A DNA stretch of 64,000 bases, from contig NZ_RCUV01000003.1 of the NCBI RefSeq assembly GCF_003667545.1, positions 248,001 through 312,000 of the forward strand, given 5' to 3'. The DNA comes from Mycetocola manganoxydans. GTDB lineage: Bacteria > Actinomycetota > Actinomycetes > Actinomycetales > Microbacteriaceae. Numbering within the stretch: the first letter of the stretch is position 1; each line of letters opens with the position of its first letter. Below, in pieces: positions 50,746-58,934 of the stretch. Made by a program: the position numbers and the translations under genes. The notes below the pieces were generated by a model. That model worked only from the letters and a program-made list of their open reading frames with translations, ran no database searches and was not told where the DNA came from.

Positions 50746-52401
50746 CTATTTCTTCTCGGTCCAGGTGTTGTAGAACCAGGGCCGCGCTTCGGCGCCCCAC
50801 TCGAAGTCCCTGATGTGCGGCTGGTAGGCGAAGACCTGCGTGTCGTTGAGGATCGGCAGCAGGTAGGCCTGGTCGACGACGTAGTCCTGCAGTTCGCCGA
50901 GGATCGCGGCCCGTTCGTCGGGGTCGATCGCGGTGATGTGGTCGGTGAGGAGCGCATCGAGCTTCGGGTCGGGCGTCGGCAGGTTGAGCGAGTTCGTGTA
51001 CGCGCTGTGGTAGTTCACGGTGAGGCGCAGCGGGTCGGCCTCTGGCCAGCCGTTGCGGCGGACTCCGACGTTGGGATCCTCGAGCGTCGTGACGTAGCTC
51101 GCGTAGTCGGTCTCCTTGATCTCGAGGTCGATTCCGATCTGCTTGAGCTGCCACTGCACGAGCTGGAACAACGGTTTCGCCGTGCTGTCATACACGTCGA
51201 CGTAGGTCAGGATGGACAGCGGCTCCCCGTTCTTCTCGCGGATGCCGTCGGCGTTACGTTCCGTCCATCCCGCTTCATCGAGCAGGCGGTTGGACTCCTC
51301 AGGGTTGTACGCGAGCTTCTCGGACTGGTCCCGATAGCCGATCGAACCCGGCGTGATGATGCTCGATGCTGCGTCCCAGTTGTCGGTGTAGAGGTCGTCC
51401 ACGATCTGCTCGCGGTCGATCCCGACCTGGAGCGCCTTGCGCACGTTGATGTCATCGAGGAACGGGGCCGACTGGCGGACGTCCCAGACGTTGGCGTTGC
51501 CGATGCCCTGCACACCGACGACGGTGAGACCTGCATCCTCCAACGTCTTCTCCTCGCTCGGCTGGACGTACCGGATGAGGTCTGCTTCACCGGAGCGCAG
51601 CGACCCGAGCCGGACGCTGTCCTCGGTGACGGGAAGCACGACGATCTCGTCGAGGTACGCCTCCCCCTGGTTCTCGACGCCGGGCGGTGCCCAGGCGTAA
51701 CCGTCGCGCTTAGTGAAGACGATCTCTTTTCCGTACGTTTCGGATTCGACGACGAACGGGCCACTGCCGATGAAACCGCTGATCTGCGACTGCTTCTCGA
51801 TGCTTGCGTCGATCGTGGCATCGGCGGCGAGCGCCGTACGCCAGTACGACAACACGGCGAGGAACGGCGCGCTCGGCGCTGCCAGCGTCACCGTGACGGT
51901 CTGCTCGGCGTCATCGGACTCGACCGATTCGACCTTCGGGAACCAGTTGTTCGCGGGGATGCCTTTCTCAGCATCGCCGTAGGCCTGCCACTCCAGGTTC
52001 CGCTTCACGCTCGCCGCGTCGAGGTCGGTTCCGTCGGAGTAGGTGACTCCGTCGCGGATCGAGAACTCGTAGACGAGTCCGTCGTCGCTGATCTCCCAGC
52101 TTTCGGCGATCCACGGTTTTAGTTCAAGCGTCTCGGGGTCGCGGAAGATGAGACGGTCGCCAATGTTCTGGATGTAGGCGCTGTCCTGCCAGGTTCCGCT
52201 GGACTGGAGTTGCGTGTTCGACGACAGCTCGGCGTCGAGGTAGACGAGAGTGCCGCCGTTCTTCTCAGTGGAGTTTCCGCCGGCAGCGGGAGTTGCGGCG
52301 CAGGAGCTGAGGAGCATCGCCGCTGCGAGCGCTGCGGCTGCGATCGGGGTGGCGCGGCGGACGGGTGTCCAGCGACGGGTGACGGCTGTCTGTCGTGACA
52401 T
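50746..52401 (-). CDS. ABC transporter substrate-binding lipoprotein, family 5 (peptide/nickel type)
   Basis: 551 residues from ATG 52401, with GGAG upstream; the ATG at 52572 is too far 5'. Signal peptide and lipobox MLLSSC (lipidated C34). Family-5 features: LVYLDAELSSNTQLQ, LKPWIAESWEISDDGLVYEF, RDGVTYSDGTDLDAASVKRN, RKALQVGIDREQIVDDLYTD and GVRRNGWPEADPLRLTVNYH. First gene of a six-gene minus-strand unit with two flavin monooxygenases at its end, so the ligand is probably what those enzymes oxidise, not a peptide. The leader is ~100 nt if TAACGT near 52500 is the -10. Confidence 0.93.
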   Translation of the reverse strand: MSRQTAVTRRWTPVRRATPIAAAALAAAMLLSSCAATPAAGGNSTEKNGGTLVYLDAELSSNTQLQSSGTWQDSAYIQNIGDRLIFRDPETLELKPWIAESWEISDDGLVYEFSIRDGVTYSDGTDLDAASVKRNLEWQAYGDAEKGIPANNWFPKVESVESDDAEQTVTVTLAAPSAPFLAVLSYWRTALAADATIDASIEKQSQISGFIGSGPFVVESETYGKEIVFTKRDGYAWAPPGVENQGEAYLDEIVVLPVTEDSVRLGSLRSGEADLIRYVQPSEEKTLEDAGLTVVGVQGIGNANVWDVRQSAPFLDDINVRKALQVGIDREQIVDDLYTDNWDAASSIITPGSIGYRDQSEKLAYNPEESNRLLDEAGWTERNADGIREKNGEPLSILTYVDVYDSTAKPLFQLVQWQLKQIGIDLEIKETDYASYVTTLEDPNVGVRRNGWPEADPLRLTVNYHSAYTNSLNLPTPDPKLDALLTDHITAIDPDERAAILGELQDYVVDQAYLLPILNDTQVFAYQPHIRDFEWGAEARPWFYNTWTEKK

Positions 52402-52583
52402 GATGCTCCTCGGAGAATGCGATACCCCGCTGATCGGCTCCAATGGCCGAGGCGGTGAAAGCAAGCATGCTGAGGCATCCGTTTCGAGCGCTACAGACGT
52501 TAAGCAATGAGTCGTCGTGTGTCGTAACACAGCGGGTGTTCGCGGACCGGTCACCGGCCGTCGGTTCGACAAATCGGGGCGGC

Positions 52584-52600
52584 TTAGGTTAGCCTAACCT
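52584..52600. promoter_or_regulatory. IdeR/DtxR-type iron box
   Basis: TTAGGTTAGCCTAACCT, with perfect 7-bp arms AGGTTAG/CTAACCT around a central C; it matches the DtxR/IdeR consensus half-sites. It lies 80 nt before the siderophore-binding protein start, so iron-replete IdeR should repress the importer. It is also ~180 nt upstream of the divergent monooxygenase-transporter operon. Confidence 0.9.
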
Positions 52601-52680
52601 TCGGACAGTGAGCGCCCCCGAATGGGGCCATCCTGTCTGCCGAATCTGGCCACTTTCCCTTCCTGAACTGGAGTTCTTCG

Positions 52681-53634
52681 ATGACCCCTGCTCGCTCTCG
52701 CTCTCTCTCCCTCGGCGCTCTCGCGCTCGCCAGCGCCCTCGCCGTGACCGGTTGCGCCGCAACGCCCGCCGAGTCCGCTCCGAAAAAAGCTGCGGCAACC
52801 GAGATCGACGTGACGCACGTGCAGGGAACCACCGAGGTTCCGGTCAACCCGAAGAAGGTCATCACTTTCGACATGGCATCGCTCGACACCCTCGACGCGC
52901 TTGACGTGAAGGTCGCGGGCCTGCCGCAGCAGAACGTTCCCGAGTACCTCAGCGAGTACGCGGGTGAGGAGTATCTGAACGCCGGAACTCTCTTCGAGCC
53001 CGACTACGAGGCCGTCAACGCGGCAGAGCCCGACCTCATCATCGTCGCGAACCGTTCCGCCGCCGCCTACGAGGAACTCAGCAAGATCGCACCGACGATC
53101 GACCTCACCCTCGATTGGGAGGACTACCTGCCGAGCTTCCGCACCAACGTCGAAACCCTCGGCGAGATCTTCGAGAAGGAAGACGAAGCCACCGAAGCCC
53201 TCGACCAGATCGACGCCAAGATCGATGACGCCAAAGAATTGGCAGCGGATGCCGGCACCGGCTTGATCATCATGACCAACGCGGGTGAAATCACGGCATA
53301 CGGGAGCGGCTCGCGCTTCGGCTGGCTGCACGACGAACTCGGCCTTGCCACGGCGATCGACGATGTCGAAGCCGCAACGCACGGTGACCCCGTCTCTGCC
53401 GAGTTCATCCTCGAGGCGAACCCGGACTGGCTGCTCGTGCTCGACCGCGACGCGGCGATCGGTGAGAGCGGTTCCACCGCTCAGCAGGTTCTGGATAACG
53501 AAGTCATCGCGAGCACCACCGCCTGGCAGGAAGACCAGGTCCTCTACCTCGACAGCGTTCCGTTCTACGTCGTCATGAGCGGCCTCGGCGCCGTCAACCA
53601 GATGGTCGACCAGATCACGGTTGGCCTGAAGTAA
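52681..53634 (+). CDS. Siderophore ABC transporter substrate-binding lipoprotein (YclQ/FepB-like)
   Basis: 317 residues from ATG 52681 (GGAG upstream). Lipobox LAVTGC (C25). Class III binding protein: TEVPVNPKKVITFDMASLDTLDAL, EYAGEEYLNAGTLFEPDYEAV, PDLIIVANRSAAAYEELSKI, TAYGSGSRFGWLHDELGL and EANPDWLLVLDRDAAIGE. Closest in style to the YclQ/CeuE group that binds catecholate ferric siderophores such as petrobactin. First gene of the importer under an iron box; two strong hairpins follow its stop. Confidence 0.92.
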   Translation: MTPARSRSLSLGALALASALAVTGCAATPAESAPKKAAATEIDVTHVQGTTEVPVNPKKVITFDMASLDTLDALDVKVAGLPQQNVPEYLSEYAGEEYLNAGTLFEPDYEAVNAAEPDLIIVANRSAAAYEELSKIAPTIDLTLDWEDYLPSFRTNVETLGEIFEKEDEATEALDQIDAKIDDAKELAADAGTGLIIMTNAGEITAYGSGSRFGWLHDELGLATAIDDVEAATHGDPVSAEFILEANPDWLLVLDRDAAIGESGSTAQQVLDNEVIASTTAWQEDQVLYLDSVPFYVVMSGLGAVNQMVDQITVGLK

Positions 53635-53654
53635 TTTCTGCACCGGCCCGCATC

Positions 53655-53683
53655 GAAGCGCCCCGGGAACCCCGGGGCGCTTC
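53655..53683 (+). promoter_or_regulatory. Intercistronic hairpin 1
   Basis: Perfect 13-bp stem GAAGCGCCCCGGG / CCCGGGGCGCTTC with a 3-nt loop, 20 nt after the binding-protein stop. No U-tract. Such stems often protect or attenuate the 3' cistrons so that binding protein exceeds permease. Confidence 0.85.
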
Positions 53684-53708
53684 GGCGCACCCGAAAGTCG
53701 CACGACCC

Positions 53709-53754
53709 CGATCCCCGCGCCGGTCAGCCCTCCTGCTGACCGGCGCGGGGATCG
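53709..53754 (+). promoter_or_regulatory. Intercistronic hairpin 2
   Basis: Perfect 19-bp stem whose outer part is CGATCCCCGCGCCGG / CCGGCGCGGGGATCG, closed by TCAG/CTGA, with an 8-nt loop. It overlaps the stretch that would encode the first permease helix. Possible translational or transcriptional control element of the permease cistrons. Confidence 0.85.
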
Positions 53755-53771
53755 CCGTTCTCCTGCTCGCC

Positions 53772-54689
53772 GTGCTGAGCACGTTCATCGGCGTGAGCGA
53801 CGTATCGCCGCTGAGCCTTCTCGAGGGTGGTCCGGATGGCAAAGCAGCCCAGCTGCTCGTCGTCAGCCGACTCCCCCGCACCCTCGCCCTCGTGCTGACC
53901 GGTGTCGCGATGTCGATCGTCGGCCTGATCATGCAAATGCTCGTCCGCAACAAGTTCGTCGAACCCTCGACCACCGGCACCGCGGAATCCGCTGCCCTCG
54001 GTCTGCTCGTCGTCACCATCTTCGCGCCCACCCTCCCGCTGTTCGGCAAGATGGTCGTCGCCGCGATCTTCGCCCTCGCCGGCACCGGCCTCTTCCTCCT
54101 GATCCTGCGCCGCATTCCCGTGCGGTCGATCGTGCTCGTGCCGCTCGTCGGCATCATGCTGGGTGGGGTCATCGGCGCCGTCACCACCTTCTTCGCCTAC
54201 CGCCTCGACCTGCTGCAGACGCTCGGGACCTGGCTGACCGGTGACTTCTCCGGCATCCTGCGTGGACGTTATGAGCTGCTCTGGCTTGCTCTCGCCATGA
54301 CCGTGATCGCGTGGATCGCCGCCGACCGGTTCACCGTCGTCGGCCTCGGCCAGGAGTTCACCACCAACCTCGGTCTGCGCTACGGCCGCGTGCTCGCGCT
54401 CGGTCTGACGATCGTCGCCGTCGTCACCGCGATCGTCGTCGTCACCGCGGGGGTGATCCCGTTCCTCGGGCTGATCGTGCCCAACATCGTGAGCATCGCG
54501 ATGGGCGACAACGTGCGCCGCTCGATCCCCTGGGTCGCCGTCCTCGGCGCCGGTTTCGTTCTCGCCTGCGACATCGTCGGCCGGCTCCTGCGATTCCCGT
54601 ACGAGATCCCGCTCGGGATCGTCGTCGGTGTTGTCGGTTCTGTGCTGTTCCTCTACCTGTTGTTGAGGAGGCCGTCACGTGCCCACTGA
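53772..54689 (+). CDS. Siderophore ABC transporter permease (FecCD/YclN type), start uncertain
   Basis: 305 residues from GTG 53772, but this start cuts TM1: the frame is open upstream and reads SALLLTGAGIAVLLLAVLST directly before FIGVSDVSPLSLLEGG, the expected first helix. No ATG, GTG or TTG occurs in frame between the binding-protein stop and 53772; candidates are ATT at 53634 (overlapping that stop) or CTG at 53733/53736. Downstream the family features are clear: LLVVSRLPRTLALVLTGVAM, FVEPSTTGTAESAALGLLVV, LTGDFSGILRGRYELLWL and VTAGVIPFLGLIVPNIVSI. Pairs with the next permease, which it overlaps by 11 nt. Confidence 0.9.
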   Translation: MLSTFIGVSDVSPLSLLEGGPDGKAAQLLVVSRLPRTLALVLTGVAMSIVGLIMQMLVRNKFVEPSTTGTAESAALGLLVVTIFAPTLPLFGKMVVAAIFALAGTGLFLLILRRIPVRSIVLVPLVGIMLGGVIGAVTTFFAYRLDLLQTLGTWLTGDFSGILRGRYELLWLALAMTVIAWIAADRFTVVGLGQEFTTNLGLRYGRVLALGLTIVAVVTAIVVVTAGVIPFLGLIVPNIVSIAMGDNVRRSIPWVAVLGAGFVLACDIVGRLLRFPYEIPLGIVVGVVGSVLFLYLLLRRPSRAH

Positions 54690-55680
54690 CACCCTCACGC
54701 TGAGCCGCCCCGCGTCGGTTCTCGCCTACACGCGCCGGCCCGGCGTGCGACTGGGGATTCTCGCGGTGCTCGCCGTGGCATCCGTCGTCGTGTTCCTCAC
54801 CGTCGACATCGTCGGCAGCTGGGACTTCGCCGTGCCGTTCCGGGCGCGCAAGGTCTACGCGATGGTGCTCGTGGCGTTCGCGATCGGGGTGTCGACGGTG
54901 CTGTTCCAGACCATCACCGACAACCGGATCCTGACGCCGTCGATCATGGGGTTCGACTCGCTCTACCTGCTGATCCAGACCCTCGTCGTGTTCGTGTTCG
55001 GCGCCAGTGCGCTCGCCACCGTCGACGAACAGGTGAAGTGGGTGGTCGAGGTCGCGCTCATGGTGACCTTCTCGACGCTGCTGTTCCGCTGGATCTTCGC
55101 CGGCGCCAAACGGAGCATCTACCTGCTCGTGCTCGTCGGCATCGTGTTCGGCACCCTGTTCCGCAGCCTCTCGTCGATGATGCAGCGGATGCTCGACCCC
55201 GCGTCGTTCGCGGTGCTGCAGGATGCATTCTTCGCAAGCTTCAATGCGGTCGACGAACAACTGATGCTCATGTCGGCGATCGCGATTCTCCTCGTGAGTC
55301 TTGTCGGGATGCGGATGATGCGAGTGTTCGACGTGATCGGACTCGGGGAGAGCCACGCGATCGGGCTCGGGGTGAACCACCGCAGGGTCGTCACGGTCAT
55401 GCTCGTGCTCATCGCGATCCTGGTGTCGGTGTCGACCGCTCTTGTCGGTCCGATCACCTTCTTCGGGCTCATCGTGTCGAACCTCGCCTATGCGTTGCTC
55501 GGCACCTCCCGCCACGCTTTCGTTCTGCCCGCGACGGTTTTGCTCGGGGTGATCTGCCTGGTCGGTGGGCAGTTCATTCTGGAGCACGTCTTCGCGCTGG
55601 ACACGGCCCTGAGTGTCGTGATCGAGTTTGCCGGCGGCATCCTGTTCATTGTTCTGCTGCTGAAAAGAGGGGTGCGATGA
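54679..55680 (+). CDS. Siderophore ABC transporter permease (FecCD/YclO type)
   Basis: 333 residues from GTG 54679 with GAGGAGG upstream, overlapping the previous permease end. About nine membrane helices. Family features: VPFRARKVYAMVLVAFAIGV, ILTPSIMGFDSLYLLIQTLV, RMMRVFDVIGLGESHAIGLG and ALVGPITFFGLIVSNLAYAL. Second half of the channel for the ferric siderophore. Its TGA overlaps the ATPase ATG. Confidence 0.93.
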   Translation: MPTDTLTLSRPASVLAYTRRPGVRLGILAVLAVASVVVFLTVDIVGSWDFAVPFRARKVYAMVLVAFAIGVSTVLFQTITDNRILTPSIMGFDSLYLLIQTLVVFVFGASALATVDEQVKWVVEVALMVTFSTLLFRWIFAGAKRSIYLLVLVGIVFGTLFRSLSSMMQRMLDPASFAVLQDAFFASFNAVDEQLMLMSAIAILLVSLVGMRMMRVFDVIGLGESHAIGLGVNHRRVVTVMLVLIAILVSVSTALVGPITFFGLIVSNLAYALLGTSRHAFVLPATVLLGVICLVGGQFILEHVFALDTALSVVIEFAGGILFIVLLLKRGVR

Positions 55681-56435
55681 TCTCCATCTCGCAAGTGACC
55701 AAGCGATACGGCAGACAGGCGGTCGTCGACGATGTGTCGCTCGAGCTCGGCGGGTGCGGCATCACATCGATCATCGGGCCCAACGGTGCCGGCAAGTCGA
55801 CCCTGCTCTCGATGGTTGCGCGACTGCTCCCGCTCGACGGCGGCACGATCACGATCGACGGGCTCGACGTCCGCACGACGCCCGGATCGGTGCTGGCGAC
55901 GAAGGTCGCCGTCCTGCGGCAGGACAACCACCTCGCTGCGCGACTCACCGTTCAGGATCTGGTGTCGTTCGGCCGGTATCCGTATTCGAAGGGCCGGCTG
56001 ACGTCGGTCGACCGGGATGCCATCGCGCGGGCGATCGGGTATCTCGACCTCGAGCCGTTCGTCGACCGGTTCCTCGATGAACTTTCGGGTGGGCAGCGGC
56101 AGCGGGCATTCATCGCGATGGTTCTCGCGCAGGACACCGACTACGTGCTGCTCGACGAGCCGCTCAACAACCTCGACCTGCGGCACGCTGTCGACATCAT
56201 GAAGCTGCTGCGCGCGGCCGCCGACGACACCGGCAAGCGCATCGTGCTCGTGATGCACGACATCAACTTTGCGTCGGTGTACTCCGATGAGATCGTCGCG
56301 ATGCGGGATGGACGGGTGGTATTGCACGGTCCGTCGTCCGAGGTGATGCAGTCGGAGGTGCTCGGTTTGATCTACGACCTCCCGATCGACGTGCGTGAGG
56401 TCGACGGGGAGCGGATCGGGTACTACTACCGCTGA
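55677..56435 (+). CDS. Siderophore ABC transporter ATPase (FepC/YclP type)
   Basis: 252 residues from ATG 55677 (AGAGGGG upstream), 4-nt overlap with the permease stop. Walker A IIGPNGAGKST, Q-loop VLRQDN, FGRYPYSKGRLT, signature LSGGQRQRAFIAMVLAQDTD, Walker B VLLDEPLNNLD and the switch histidine LVMHDINFASVYSDEIVAM. Last gene of the iron-box operon; a small hairpin follows. Confidence 0.95.
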   Translation: MISISQVTKRYGRQAVVDDVSLELGGCGITSIIGPNGAGKSTLLSMVARLLPLDGGTITIDGLDVRTTPGSVLATKVAVLRQDNHLAARLTVQDLVSFGRYPYSKGRLTSVDRDAIARAIGYLDLEPFVDRFLDELSGGQRQRAFIAMVLAQDTDYVLLDEPLNNLDLRHAVDIMKLLRAAADDTGKRIVLVMHDINFASVYSDEIVAMRDGRVVLHGPSSEVMQSEVLGLIYDLPIDVREVDGERIGYYYR

Positions 56436-56465
56436 CGGTCCTGGCTTCATCGGTCCGCTATGACG

Positions 56466-56484
56466 GGTTTCCGGTCGGGAAACC
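56466..56484 (+). terminator. Possible terminator of the siderophore operon
   Basis: 7-bp stem GGTTTCC / GGAAACC with a 5-nt loop, 30 nt after the ATPase stop. No U-tract. Confidence 0.45.
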
Positions 56485-56607
56485 GGCATTGAACGGATGC
56501 CGTTCCGCATTTTCCTGAGCATTATTCGAGAATCGGAAACGCCTCGAAGTTCCGGATCTAGGGTGTACGGACGAGCCGCAACGACGCGGCCAGAAGGTGA
56601 GTACATC

Positions 56608-56880
56608 ATGAGCGACAACATCGATACCGCCGGCACCGTCGGCACGGAGAGCGAGCCGAACGAGCGCAGCATCCGTGACTGGGCAGATCTCGGCCAGGAG
56701 ATGTGGTCATATTTGACGGGACGCAGTGCCGTCATCGACTACAACTTCATCGACATGACGGTGGAAGTCCCGCGGGATATCGGCCCTGATGCACCACGCG
56801 CCACGTGGAAGTTCAACGGAACGGTCCGAATAACAACGAGCGACAACCAGGCCGACGGCTCCTCCTCCGTCGGCTCCTGA
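56608..56880 (+). CDS. Small protein of unknown function, partner of the FHA gene
   Basis: 90 residues from ATG 56608 (AAGGTGAG upstream). Acidic N-terminus, then WADLGQEMWSYLTGRSAVID and a short beta-like region (YNFIDMTVEVP; ATWKFNGTVRITTSDN). That region resembles the N-terminus of the next protein (LDIDLSFSLVEPS; MHGKISANGTEVEVYTSD), suggesting a shared small domain; weak, by eye. One nt separates its TGA from the FHA-gene ATG, so the pair is coupled. Confidence 0.7.
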   Translation: MSDNIDTAGTVGTESEPNERSIRDWADLGQEMWSYLTGRSAVIDYNFIDMTVEVPRDIGPDAPRATWKFNGTVRITTSDNQADGSSSVGS

Positions 56881-56881
56881 C

Positions 56882-57781
56882 ATGTCGTCGACCTTCCTCG
56901 ACATCGACCTGTCGTTCTCGCTGGTAGAGCCATCGGCAGCAACCGCGCAGGACGGGACCCATGACGCGACGCGGATGCACGGGAAGATCAGTGCGAACGG
57001 CACTGAGGTAGAGGTATACACAAGCGATCCCGAAGCGCTGCTGGGCGGACGGCGACCGAAGCTGTCGCACCTGCGGGTTGTTGCAGATGAACTCGCGAAG
57101 CGTGGACTGACCGTTGCCATCAACGGACCGGTCGGCCTCATCGCCAGGGTCGGCGTGGTTCGAACGACGGTCGCGCAACGGCTGGTGACGCGATCGTCGC
57201 ACATCGAACTCGGGTCCCCTGCCGTTCTCGCGCCGCTGCTGACGGCAAAGCGGCGGTCGGCAGAGGCACGGGCAGCCATCGATCTGCCGCCATCGACGTT
57301 GTTTCCCCTTGCGCCGACATTTGACCGTCGGGTGCGCCGGACGGTGACGACGACGCATTACACGCCGGGATCGGGACGACCGCGCCTGATCTTCGTGGTC
57401 GGCTCAGAAAACTGGCGCGGGCAGAGGCCGCGTGAGTTCGACCTGCTTCCGACCGTGACCCGGATCGGGTCCGGCGAGTCCAATGATCTGAGGCTCGACG
57501 GCCTGCTCGAGAATCATGCGGAGATCGTCCACGACCGCGAAGACGAGTACGTGTTCTACCCGTCGCAGCGGGCGGGGGCGACGACGTCAAGCGGGCGGAG
57601 AACCGACGGGCAGATCCTCCGCACGGGTGCGCGGGTCGAGTTGGGGCCGTGGCGGATGGCGTTCTTCCGTGAGGAGTTCGCGGACCACGGTCGTCCCTTC
57701 GGCGGGCGGGTCGGCGGGGAATTCGCCTACCAGCGCCCCCAGCCTCCGCGGCATCGTGCCACGGAGCCGCCGCGCGACTGA
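56882..57781 (+). CDS. FHA-domain protein
   Basis: 299 residues. The C-terminal FHA domain (about 185-275) carries TRIGSGESNDLRLDGLLENH, with the phospho-threonine-binding pattern R-x-G-S-x-x-N-D, then HAEIVHDREDEYVFYP. The N-terminal ~110 residues form a beta-rich domain of unknown type; the middle (RRTVTTTHYTPGSGRPRLI) may be a linker. No membrane anchor. Likely reads Ser/Thr-kinase phosphorylation, but no kinase is in the window. Confidence 0.8.
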   Translation: MSSTFLDIDLSFSLVEPSAATAQDGTHDATRMHGKISANGTEVEVYTSDPEALLGGRRPKLSHLRVVADELAKRGLTVAINGPVGLIARVGVVRTTVAQRLVTRSSHIELGSPAVLAPLLTAKRRSAEARAAIDLPPSTLFPLAPTFDRRVRRTVTTTHYTPGSGRPRLIFVVGSENWRGQRPREFDLLPTVTRIGSGESNDLRLDGLLENHAEIVHDREDEYVFYPSQRAGATTSSGRRTDGQILRTGARVELGPWRMAFFREEFADHGRPFGGRVGGEFAYQRPQPPRHRATEPPRD

Positions 57782-57854
57782 CCGCACGTCGCACCGAACC
57801 CGACAGAATGGGTCGCGGACACAGCACCGGCGCTGCCCCACAGAGGAGGAACCC

Positions 57855-58850
57855 ATGACAACCATCGCGATCATCGGCGGCGGGTACATGGGCCGCACGC
57901 ACGCGGCCGCGTGGACGGAAATCGGCGAGGGGCGTGGCATCCGTTACGTCTGCAGCCGGCATCCGGTCGACGGCTTCGGCGACGCACCGAATGCTCGATT
58001 CGTGACCGATCTGGGCGTTGTGCTCGCCGACCCCGAGGTCGACATCGTCTCCATCTGCACGCCGACGCACACGCACCGGGAGATCGCGGTCCGCGCACTG
58101 CTCGCCGGCAAGCACGTCCTGCTCGAGAAGCCGATCGCCCTGTCGATCGCCGACGCCCGAGCGATCGCGGCGGCCGCGAGCTCGACCGGGAGAACCCTCA
58201 TGGTCGCCCACGTTGTTCGGTTCTTTGAGGGGTACCGACGGGCTCGCACCGACGTCGAGGCAGGACGGATCGGCACGGTGCTCTCGGCACGCGCGCGCCG
58301 GCTGATCACGAAACCGGATGCCGCATGGTGGTACGACGACGCCCGGTCCGGTGGGGTCGTGGTCGACGTGGGAATCCACGACGTCGACCAGATGAACCTC
58401 ATGCTCGGCACTCCCGTCGCCGTCACCAGCCGGGCGGTGGACCCGCTCGGACCGATCGAGACGACGATCGAGTACCGCTCGGGTGGTGTCGGGCAGGTGC
58501 TGACCTTCGCGGATGTGCCACCCGGCGCGCCGTTCACGAGCTCACTTCAGGTGGTCGGAACAGAGGGGATGATCGACTACGACTTCTCAGCGGATGCCCC
58601 CACCGCGTCGGTCGGGTTCAGCGGCGTCAACACGTACCGGCTGGCGACGTCCTCGTCGAGTTCGAGCGTCACCCTCTCCGCGCTCGACCACTATGCCCGG
58701 CAGGCGGAGTACTTCCTGGACTGTGTGCGAAACGGGACGGAACCGGAGTTCAGCCCGACGGCATCCGCTGTTCGTGCTCTCGAGGTGGCGCTCGCGGCGC
58801 GGCAGTCGCTGCTCACCGGTGAGACGGAGATACTCGAGGAGCGCGCCTGA
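57855..58850 (+). CDS. Gfo/Idh/MocA-family oxidoreductase
   Basis: 331 residues from ATG 57855 with GAGGAGGA upstream. NAD(P)-binding IAIIGGGYMGRTHAAAW, then VDIVSICTPTHTHREIAVRA and the catalytic-type motif GKHVLLEKPIAL; the C-terminal substrate domain has GGVVVDVGIHDVDQMNLMLG with D and H. Oxidises or reduces a sugar or inositol derivative. Followed by a DUF5107 gene on the same strand, so probably one carbohydrate module. Confidence 0.92.
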   Translation: MTTIAIIGGGYMGRTHAAAWTEIGEGRGIRYVCSRHPVDGFGDAPNARFVTDLGVVLADPEVDIVSICTPTHTHREIAVRALLAGKHVLLEKPIALSIADARAIAAAASSTGRTLMVAHVVRFFEGYRRARTDVEAGRIGTVLSARARRLITKPDAAWWYDDARSGGVVVDVGIHDVDQMNLMLGTPVAVTSRAVDPLGPIETTIEYRSGGVGQVLTFADVPPGAPFTSSLQVVGTEGMIDYDFSADAPTASVGFSGVNTYRLATSSSSSSVTLSALDHYARQAEYFLDCVRNGTEPEFSPTASAVRALEVALAARQSLLTGETEILEERA

Positions 58851-58934
58851 GTTCGCACTGGACGTGACCTCCCCCGACCGGCCAGACTCTTTCGGAAGCG
58901 GCCCGCGCGGCCGAACCCCGGCGAAAGGCACGCG

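Noticed and set aside
52402-52500. SAM riboswitch upstream of the binding-protein operon
   Set aside because: I could not find the conserved core of SAM-I or SAM-IV; kept only as an unexplained leader.
53285-53578. Overlapping 97-codon frame inside the siderophore-binding gene
   Set aside because: Serine/arginine-rich shadow frame with no ribosome-binding site; the main frame carries all family motifs.
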